22,332 nucleotides of DNA from Candidatus Zixiibacteriota bacterium. GTDB lineage: Bacteria > Zixibacteria > MSB-5A5 > GN15 > FEB-12. The first letter of the stretch is position 1. Each line of letters begins with the position of its first letter. Both the position numbers and the translations under genes were made by a program. This document shows positions 16,901 through 22,332 of this stretch, one piece after another. The notes under the pieces were generated by a model. That model ran no database searches, was not told the DNA's origin, and was given only the letters and a program-made list of their open reading frames with translations. The stretch lies in contig QNAG01000009.1 in NCBI GenBank assembly GCA_003641415.1, positions 1-22,332 on the forward strand. Direction: 5' to 3'.

Positions 16901-17400
16901 ATCCAGCCAGCGAAGGGAGCGCAGCTCGAGAAGCGCTCAAAAGAATGGCCGGTGAACAGCAGTCAATTCGTAAATCCATGCAGCAGTTAGCTGATGAGTT
17001 TGGAGATTCTCGCCAGGTATTGGGACGACTGGAAGATATTGCTCGCGAGATGAAACGTGTGGAAGAGGACCTTGCTGACGGTGAAGTTGGAGAGCAGACC
17101 CTTCAGCGACAATTGAATATATACTCGCGCATGTTACAAGCCAGCCGTTCATTGCAGCGTAAGGATTTTACAGAGCAACGCAAAGCTACTGCTGCTGAAG
17201 AACAACCGTTTGTTATTCCTCCAAACTTGCCAGCTGAATTACTCAACGATCGCATCAAACTGGAGGATCGTTTGCGTCGCTACCTTGGTGACAATTACCC
17301 TCCTCAATATGAGGAGCGGATTAAGGCATATTTCAGGACATTACTCCAAATCGAGTCGCACTCTCGCTCAATTACTCCAACGCTACAAGGTAATGACTAA
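13978..17400 (+). CDS. DUF4175 large coiled-coil membrane protein
   Basis: This is a DUF4175-type protein of 1140 residues. Two N-terminal membrane helices (about 23-50 and 53-80) and a third near 152-173 are followed by a beta-rich region with Ig-like character (about 180-500). Next is a very long, Glu/Gln/Lys-rich coiled coil (about 510-1090) with many hydrophobic heptads. The bulk is predicted to lie outside the inner membrane. A cluster of four Cys (938, 944, 955, 969) lies in an Asn/Lys/Gln-rich stretch. The start is a GTG at 13978 with GAGGA 7 nt upstream. Its stop overlaps the next gene's ATG (TAATG). The role is unknown; the context suggests a periplasmic scaffold working with the DUF4159 and TPR proteins. 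Confidence 0.85.
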   Translation: MTTELDSQTLINRLKTILIRQRLILFISGLSLTAGVVSLVGIGLSLIANVVVLPVWVKVSLLAITGIVTLALIIRYVVAILFDGSIQSVAIILEQKNPHLKGRLIAAVQFALGHRFIGYSEELIAATEQQAIRKSETIDFNRAVSYSPLLRQSRLLALAIILAITMVAILPGIFSYSLEVYSHPTVEIAPPLGYTLVPFPGSVECVKYHDIEIGAVAVGTSFPRQATIYHRLVGGNWQQAKVDLPFSSALSNTDEDSITCSIKLRQVNRSFDYYVEAGRIKTEIQQVDVVDRPRVTGIKTSLFYPDYTGLPPIVIDENNGSFSAIVGTKVNMTIETNLPIEQATLVLNDSNNIAFDVNSRTGAISLLVDSSESYHIRLLDHLGEQNPDPIEYYITAIPDEYPSVDVLRPGFDANLTDEMMLPLKVRIFDDYGFSSLVMKYTIVSRGNSSEENVAVLHFSDRIKTEGDVEFNWDMDQLHLYPGDYVAYYFEVADNDEVSGPKVSRSRQYIARLPSLEELIAETEGESAQRIIRTEQLLQQGHEMADKLKNMARRIQAQNKNATRADWQEQKELETLAQKNEELVQNLDKMAQQMEKSVEKLTENATMSRKIVEKLQQIQKLFEEIATPEMREAQQKLMEALKNMDRQKILEAMKDFEMSQEELLKRLERTLALLKKMQVEQKMEAMVRKVEQLLEQQQTQNAKTDSSSDNTLPSLSSKEDELKDGLESLKNEVDELRKLIKEAEMEDSQEAQLFAEAVEKTDADQNMSRMSSALQQQQKEKASEEGKTASSKLSQMLDEMQQQLLALTGGDEEETERNIRMAMEDANHLSRNQEELFKQAAQMTAESIMLKEMATAQQDLEASCAGLRNRIAELGRQSPFIAAELEMLINKTTQNMELAIDGFADKKIAQACRSQRQAMVDLNRASIRLLESLNQQKQCNKGGNCDKNISKLESMCNKQNKLNQQTKNQCNKPSFNPASEGSAAREALKRMAGEQQSIRKSMQQLADEFGDSRQVLGRLEDIAREMKRVEEDLADGEVGEQTLQRQLNIYSRMLQASRSLQRKDFTEQRKATAAEEQPFVIPPNLPAELLNDRIKLEDRLRRYLGDNYPPQYEERIKAYFRTLLQIESHSRSITPTLQGND

Positions 17401-19280
17401 TGGTATCTCTGCGTATTTGCTTGTTGGTAGTGGTTCTAATGACTGGTTTTCAGCCAATTTCTTATGCTGACCCTGATCTTTCCAAGCCGAAACAAGCATC
17501 AAAACTTCAGTCTCAAAACAACGCTGATCTTATCAGTTTGGCCCGACGACTGATTCAGCAAAAAGACTATCAAGGAGCAGCTTCGTTTCTGGAGATAGTT
17601 TATGAACGACAACCAGATATCTCTGTAGTGATAAATCTGTTACGTCACTGCTATGACCAATTAGGACAATATTCAAAGTCGGAGATACTGATTCGACGAC
17701 TGCTTGAATCTTCTCCGAAAGATCAAATCCTGCACCTTTTCCTCGCTGAAGCACTTGCTAAACAAGACAACCTCGAGCAGGCAAAAGAAACTTACCAACG
17801 CGCTATTGAATTAGTTGCTCCCAATGACACTGTGCGATACCGGGGCATTGTCAGGAGCATGGAACAGTATGGATTCGAGCAGGAGGGACTGAGACTGATT
17901 GCATCTACGAGGGAGAAAATAGCCAACTCCAGACTTATGGCCCTTGATGCCGGACGGATACTTGAGAGTTTACAGCGCTATACGGAGGCTGCTGAGGAAT
18001 ACTTCATCGCCTTGGATGATACTTCTCGATCGGGAACTGAAGCGGAAAGCCGATTACTCAATCTTCTTACATTTGCCGACGCTGGTAATGAAGTTGAGGA
18101 AGTGTTACGCAAGAAAATCGGGGATGTCCCTCAAGCTCGCGCCGCTAGACTTCTTTCAACACACTATCTCAAAGCCGGGCGTGGCAGGGAAGCTTTTAAG
18201 TATGCCCGCCTACAGGATTCCCTTGAAGACGGCAAAGGTCATGCCCTCCTGCACTACATTAGAGCATGTCAGGAGAGAAAACTGTATTCTGAAGCTGTTG
18301 ACGCAGCTTCATGGGTTTTACCAATCTATGGATATCAAGCAATATTCGATGAAACCTACTTTATTTATGCAGATGCCTTAGTACACCTGGGTGAGTTCGA
18401 TAAAGCAATTTCCGTCTATGATACAATTGTAGCTCGCTTTCCTCGTATCCAGGATAAGGCTATAGCAGGTTATCAGATTGGTAATATTTACCTTAACTAT
18501 CTTAATGATTATCAATCAGCACTTGAGATATTTGATTCGGTAGCCACTCAATATCGAGCAGGAAATGGGTACATGAAAGCTATTCTAACTGCCCCTCATT
18601 GTTTACTGCGACAGGGTGATTTAAAAAAAGCCCATATAAAATTCGAGTCTTTGACAAAACAATCGCTAAATGACGAATCCATGGAAGCCGTTCATTTCTA
18701 TCTTGGGCTGATTAAATTTATGGAAATGGAATTTGATTCCTCAAAGGCAGCTTTCAACAAATTGTTAGTGGAATACCCCCGAGGATTCTACGTCAACAAC
18801 GCTCTCAGTCTTATGCTCATTCTCGAAGAAGCTGGAGATGTCCCCGTGCTGCTGAAATTGTACTCACGTGCCCTGCTCTATGAGCAACAACGTTTATCAG
18901 ATTCAGCTATCAGTACATTGGAAGAATTGGCAACGGCGACTGATCCGACTCTATCTGATGTAGCATTGTACAAATTATCCCGATTGAGTCTTGAAAAATC
19001 GGATTCATCAGCGGTTATAGGCTACGTAGACAGGCTGACAGAACAATTTCCAGAATCCTACTATCTACCTTATGGATTGAAATTGAAAGCAGATATCCTT
19101 TTGGAAAACACGGATTCAAACAAAACCGGACGTGAAATATACCGACACCTGCTTGAGACATATCCCAACTATCCCTTTACTTCAGAAATCCGCAAACACC
19201 TTCGTGAACTAGAGGAGAGTAATCCGATTGGTTATCTGAAGAACAGCAATGAATATCACCTACTAAAAAAACTGTCTTAA
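17400..19280 (+). CDS. Exported tetratricopeptide-repeat protein
   Basis: This is a 626-residue TPR protein. Residues 1-23 form a signal peptide ending in ISYA before DPDL. The rest is made of helical pairs with TPR spacing, for example AASFLEIVYERQPD, AKETYQRAIELVAP, AISVYDTIVARFPR, ALEIFDSVATQY and SKAAFNKLLVEYPRG, giving roughly a dozen repeats. Like YbgF/BamD-type TPR proteins it probably acts as a periplasmic protein-protein adaptor. AAGG lies 9 nt before an ATG that shares one base with the DUF4175 stop, so the two are translated together. The exact partner is not known. Confidence 0.85.
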   Translation: MVSLRICLLVVVLMTGFQPISYADPDLSKPKQASKLQSQNNADLISLARRLIQQKDYQGAASFLEIVYERQPDISVVINLLRHCYDQLGQYSKSEILIRRLLESSPKDQILHLFLAEALAKQDNLEQAKETYQRAIELVAPNDTVRYRGIVRSMEQYGFEQEGLRLIASTREKIANSRLMALDAGRILESLQRYTEAAEEYFIALDDTSRSGTEAESRLLNLLTFADAGNEVEEVLRKKIGDVPQARAARLLSTHYLKAGRGREAFKYARLQDSLEDGKGHALLHYIRACQERKLYSEAVDAASWVLPIYGYQAIFDETYFIYADALVHLGEFDKAISVYDTIVARFPRIQDKAIAGYQIGNIYLNYLNDYQSALEIFDSVATQYRAGNGYMKAILTAPHCLLRQGDLKKAHIKFESLTKQSLNDESMEAVHFYLGLIKFMEMEFDSSKAAFNKLLVEYPRGFYVNNALSLMLILEEAGDVPVLLKLYSRALLYEQQRLSDSAISTLEELATATDPTLSDVALYKLSRLSLEKSDSSAVIGYVDRLTEQFPESYYLPYGLKLKADILLENTDSNKTGREIYRHLLETYPNYPFTSEIRKHLRELEESNPIGYLKNSNEYHLLKKLS

Positions 19281-19289
19281 GCAAAACCT

Positions 19290-19330
19290 CCAAGAATATT
19301 CTTGACAATGACTAAAAAAGCTTCTTTACT
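19290..19330 (+). promoter_or_regulatory. Candidate nuo promoter with overlapping palindrome
   Basis: TTGACA (19301-19306) and TTTACT (19325-19330, 4/6 match) are 18 bp apart. A perfect 14-bp palindrome, CAAGAAT/ATTCTTG (19290-19303), overlaps the -35 box and could be an operator. The palindrome has no T run after it, so it is not a good terminator for the TPR gene. Motif-only prediction. Confidence 0.45.
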
Positions 19331-19396
19331 TGTGCTTTCTATTATGTGAATATAGCCACCCGGTGACTATGGAGAATGGAAGGTACAGCAAACAGT

Positions 19397-19750
19397 ATGT
19401 CGGAGTATTTATCTGTTCTTATTTTCATCTTTGTCGGCATTGGAAGTGTCCTCTTTACATTCTTTCTATCCCGCCTTATCCGCCCACACAATCCATATAA
19501 GGAAAAGAGTATTCCTTATGAGTGTGCTGAACTTCCTATTGGCGATTCCTGGTTCAAATTCAACAACCGCTTTTACATCTTTGCTTTGATGTTTGTGATA
19601 TTTGATGTAGAAGTTGTGTTTCTATTTCCATGGGCAGTGGCGTTTGGTGAATTGGGACTGTTCGCTCTTGTTGAAATGATTATCTTTATCTTGATTCTAT
19701 TTTTCGGTCTTTTTTACGCTTGGCGCAAAGGAGCACTCAAGTGGGTATAA
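19397..19750 (+). CDS. nuoA: NADH-quinone oxidoreductase subunit A
   Basis: NuoA is a small membrane subunit of complex I. Three membrane helices surround the conserved loop KSIPYECAELPIG (Cys in YEC) and the signature RFYIFALMFVIFDVEVVFLFPWA, including the conserved acidic IFDVE. I start at the ATG at 19397 (MSEYLSVLIF), which matches family N-termini and has AAGG 12 nt upstream. An in-frame ATG at 19376 would add seven residues, but its GGAG is only 1 nt away. It overlaps nuoB by 10 bp. Confidence 0.93.
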   Translation: MSEYLSVLIFIFVGIGSVLFTFFLSRLIRPHNPYKEKSIPYECAELPIGDSWFKFNNRFYIFALMFVIFDVEVVFLFPWAVAFGELGLFALVEMIIFILILFFGLFYAWRKGALKWV

Positions 19751-20253
19751 TAAAAAAACTTCCGATTTACTCTGAGAAATTTCCAGGCGGAGGTATAGTT
19801 ACTACTTCTTTAGAGGCAGCCCTTAACCAAGGACGGGCTAAATCTCTCTGGTACCTTTTGTTCGGTACTGCTTGCTGCGCTATCGAACTCATGTGCACCG
19901 GTGCTTCCCGGTATGATTTTGACCGCCTGGGAATGATATTTCGCGCCACACCACGTCAAGCCGACCTCATCCTCTGCGCTGGTACAATCACCAAAAAAAT
20001 GGCTCCAAGGTTGCGACGTCTGTACGATCAGATGGCTGAACCTCGCTATGTTATTGCCATGGGCGGCTGCACTATTAATGGTGGGCCCTTTTATTATGAT
20101 AGCTATTCAGTAGAAAAGGGTATCGATCATATTATACCGGTTGACATATATATTCCCGGGTGTCCTCCGCGACCGGAATCACTGATGGAAGGTTGTATCC
20201 ACCTCCAGGAAAAGATCAAGAAACAGAAGCTACTGGATTGGCAGGAAAAATAG
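19741..20253 (+). CDS. nuoB: NADH-quinone oxidoreductase subunit B
   Basis: NuoB carries iron-sulfur cluster N2, the last electron carrier before quinone. The four ligands are present: adjacent Cys45 and Cys46 in GTACCAIE, Cys110 in MGGC and Cys141 in PGCPPRPE. The start is a GTG at 19741, since AAGGAG lies 7 nt upstream, whereas the frame also extends back to a TTG at 19720 with no such site. Its start overlaps the end of nuoA, and nuoC begins one base after its stop. Confidence 0.95.
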   Translation: MGIIKKLPIYSEKFPGGGIVTTSLEAALNQGRAKSLWYLLFGTACCAIELMCTGASRYDFDRLGMIFRATPRQADLILCAGTITKKMAPRLRRLYDQMAEPRYVIAMGGCTINGGPFYYDSYSVEKGIDHIIPVDIYIPGCPPRPESLMEGCIHLQEKIKKQKLLDWQEK

Positions 20254-20254
20254 C

Positions 20255-20725
20255 GTGACCCGAGACGAGCTTAGAGCCTACATTGCAGAGCATTATGACG
20301 GTCGCCTTAAACCGCTCAAGACAGGCAAGTATGATCCTCTCTACGAAGTCGCGGTAGATAAGATTTTTGAAGTGGCAAAAGCTTTAAAGGAAGACGATAA
20401 TCTCAAGTTTGACTTTCTATGCAACCTCGGCGGCGTAGATACTGGGGAACACTTCGAAGCCGTCTATAATATCGCTTCCATATCCAACAACCTGCGTTTG
20501 GATTTCAAGGTCATCATGTCCTACGATCAAGCTGAAGTGGAATCGCTGCAGGAAATATGGCCTGCTATCAACTGGTACGAAAGAGAAATGTGGGAACTGT
20601 ACGGTATCAATGTCAAGAACCACGACAACCTGACCCGCTTTCTTTTGCCAGACGATTGGGATCAGGGTCATCCAATGCGGAAAGACTGGGATGCCCCTGA
20701 TTTTAAGCGGAAACCGGAACTGTAG
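20255..20725 (+). CDS. nuoC: NADH-quinone oxidoreductase subunit C
   Basis: NuoC is the 30-kDa hydrophilic subunit of the complex I connecting arm. The family signature is clear at 108-145: YEREMWELYGINV, then LTRFLLPDDW and GHPMRKDW. It starts at a GTG one base after the nuoB stop, with AGGA 9 nt upstream. At 156 residues it is a stand-alone NuoC, not fused to NuoD as in Escherichia coli. Confidence 0.94.
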   Translation: MTRDELRAYIAEHYDGRLKPLKTGKYDPLYEVAVDKIFEVAKALKEDDNLKFDFLCNLGGVDTGEHFEAVYNIASISNNLRLDFKVIMSYDQAEVESLQEIWPAINWYEREMWELYGINVKNHDNLTRFLLPDDWDQGHPMRKDWDAPDFKRKPEL

Positions 20726-20727
20726 TT

Positions 20728-21834
20728 ATGCGTGAACTGCGTACAGAAGAGTTCATTGTCAACATGGGGCCGCAGCATCCGTCGACTCACGGCGTATGTC
20801 GGCTGGTCCTGACCATGGACGGCGAGAAGATCGTCAAAATTGAACCGGTTATTGGATATTTGCATCGGGCCATCGAAAAAGTCATGGAGAACCGTACCTA
20901 TTCCCAGTGTATTCCGATGATGGATCGTGTTGAGTACGTTACTTCTATGTCCTGCGAATACGTTTTCTCGTTGGCGACCGAGAGAATCGCAGAGATGGAA
21001 GTCCCAGAGCGAGCCAAGTATCTGCGCGTCATTATGCTGGAATTAAACCGAATTGCCTCCCACCTTCTATTTTATGGTGTAACTGCAATGGATATCGGAG
21101 CACTGACACCTTTTCTGTATGGTATGCGCGAACGGGAGTTAATCATTGACCTCTTTGAGATGACCTGTGGACAAAGGCTGACCTACAACTATATTCGCAT
21201 TGGTGGTGTTTCAAAAGATATTCCCAAGGGATTTGAGCAAAAATGTCGCAGCGCTCTCAAAGTGATAGCAGAGAAAATGTCCGATTACGAAGGCTTACTT
21301 AATGAGAATCCTATTTGGTTAAAGCGCACCAAGGGCGTTGGGATTCTCCCAAAGGAATTGGCTATTGCCTATGGTGTTTCCGGCCCAAACTTGCGGGCAT
21401 CGGGAGTACAATATGATCTCCGCCGCAACGATCCCTATTGCATATACGATAAATTCGATTTTGATATACCTGTTCGTTACAATGGTGATTGCTTTGATCG
21501 TTACATACTCCGTCTGGATGAAATCAAACAATCAATGAGAATTATTTACCAGGCGCTGGATGGTCTCCCCGAGGGTGATGTTAAAAATAAAAAAGTCAAG
21601 CTGACCTTTAAGCCCCCAGCAGGCGAGACCTATACTCGGATCGAGAATTCCCGTGGTGAACTTGGCGTTTACCTAATATCAGATGGTGGTAAGAAACCAT
21701 TGCGTGTCAAGACACGCGGCGCATCGTTTAATCATGTCCAGATTCTGCCACATTTCAGCACTAATATGCTTATCGCCGATCTGGTAGCCAATTTCGCTAC
21801 GCTTGATATTATCATGCCTGAGGTAGATAGATGA
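20728..21834 (+). CDS. nuoD: NADH-quinone oxidoreductase subunit D
   Basis: NuoD is the 49-kDa subunit, which with NuoB forms the quinone-reduction site and is related to the large subunit of [NiFe] hydrogenases. NMGPQHPSTHG (12-22) contains the conserved His loop at the quinone site. Other family segments are IGYLHRAIEKVMENR, ALTPFLYGMRERE and NYIRIGGV. The C-terminal LIADLVANFATLDIIMPEVDR is intact, although the usual hydrogenase-type cysteines are absent, as expected. It begins 2 bp after nuoC and its TGA overlaps the nuoH ATG. Confidence 0.96.
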   Translation: MRELRTEEFIVNMGPQHPSTHGVCRLVLTMDGEKIVKIEPVIGYLHRAIEKVMENRTYSQCIPMMDRVEYVTSMSCEYVFSLATERIAEMEVPERAKYLRVIMLELNRIASHLLFYGVTAMDIGALTPFLYGMRERELIIDLFEMTCGQRLTYNYIRIGGVSKDIPKGFEQKCRSALKVIAEKMSDYEGLLNENPIWLKRTKGVGILPKELAIAYGVSGPNLRASGVQYDLRRNDPYCIYDKFDFDIPVRYNGDCFDRYILRLDEIKQSMRIIYQALDGLPEGDVKNKKVKLTFKPPAGETYTRIENSRGELGVYLISDGGKKPLRVKTRGASFNHVQILPHFSTNMLIADLVANFATLDIIMPEVDR

Positions 21835-22332
21835 TCTACTGGCCGATTGCCACACTCGAACTAGCTCCGCTGTTTGCCTGGCTATATGAGAAGCTGCAGA
21901 CCACCGGTCTTCCTGAAATGTGGTTGATGCCGGTGAGCTACCTGGTCCTTAGTGTGGTAGTTTTTGGTATCTTGTTATTAGTGGCACTATACCTGGTCTG
22001 GTGGGAACGAAAAATATCAGCTCATGTTCAGCAACGTTTTGGTCCCATGCGGCATGGCTGGCACGGATGGTATCAGACTATTATGGATGCGATCAAGTTG
22101 CTTCAAAAGGAAAATGTAGTTATTGAGCAACGAGATAAGATTGTCTTTTTCTGGGCGCCGGTTATTTGTTTTGTAGCAGCTTTCGCAGCGTATGTGGTGA
22201 TACCCTGGGGTGATGGTTTGATTGTTGCCGACCTCAACATTGGCATTCTTTATATCATAGCCATAACAACCTTTACGGTTATCTCGTTGATAATGGCTGG
22301 TTGGGGTTCCAACAACAAGTATGCCCTGTTGG
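21831..22332 (+). CDS. nuoH: NADH-quinone oxidoreductase subunit H, N-terminal 167 codons
   Basis: NuoH is the membrane subunit that links the quinone cavity to the proton-pumping arm. The start ATG overlaps the nuoD stop (ATGA). A first membrane helix near residues 35-57 is followed by the signature WWERKISAHVQQRFGPMRHG, then IMDAIKLLQKEN, two further membrane helices, and AGWGSNNKYALL at the window edge, which matches the AGWxSNxKYALLG motif. The C-terminal part is beyond the window. Confidence 0.94.
   Translation, partial: MIYWPIATLELAPLFAWLYEKLQTTGLPEMWLMPVSYLVLSVVVFGILLLVALYLVWWERKISAHVQQRFGPMRHGWHGWYQTIMDAIKLLQKENVVIEQRDKIVFFWAPVICFVAAFAAYVVIPWGDGLIVADLNIGILYIIAITTFTVISLIMAGWGSNNKYALL

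Overview
The window is a gene-dense stretch of a Gram-negative-type bacterial chromosome. It has an MCE (MlaD) lipid-trafficking protein, proteins with export signals or membrane anchors, and a proton-pumping respiratory complex I. The DUF4159 + DUF4175 + TPR envelope genes and the nuoABCD-H order suggest an FCB-type lineage such as Zixibacteria or a relative. This assignment is inference from gene content only. I see no rRNA, tRNA, IS element, prophage or CRISPR array.

Layout. From 1 to 8.2 kb all clear genes lie on the minus strand. In transcription order they are rsgA (ribosome-assembly GTPase), an mlaD-like gene, a GH57 glucanotransferase/amylase, an NtrC-type sigma-54 response regulator, an sbcD/Mre11-type nuclease, and the N-terminal 325 codons of leucyl aminopeptidase pepA, which runs off the left edge. 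A bidirectional hairpin flanked by A and T tracts (3877-3905) separates the GH57 transcript from the regulator. A small plus-strand ORF (3974-4174) converges on the GH57 gene.

From 8.3 to 12.2 kb on the plus strand lies a heterodimeric ABC exporter pair. Its 0.3-kb leader contains a near-consensus promoter, a Shine-Dalgarno plus a 25-codon leader ORF, an antiterminator segment inside that ORF, and a strong intrinsic terminator followed by six T. The layout matches ribosome-mediated transcription attenuation, as described for the bmrB-bmrCD exporter operon of Bacillus subtilis. I consider it the most interesting part of the window. trmB (tRNA m7G46 methyltransferase) follows on the opposite strand, with its 3' end against the exporter.

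From 13.2 to 19.3 kb on the plus strand is an envelope module: a membrane-anchored DUF4159 protein, a 1140-residue DUF4175 protein with three membrane segments and a very long coiled coil, and an exported TPR protein whose start codon overlaps the DUF4175 stop. From 19.4 kb to the right edge are nuoA, nuoB, nuoC, nuoD and the first 167 codons of nuoH, tightly packed or overlapping, behind a candidate promoter whose -35 box overlaps a perfect 14-bp palindrome. nuoE, nuoF and nuoG are absent between nuoD and nuoH.
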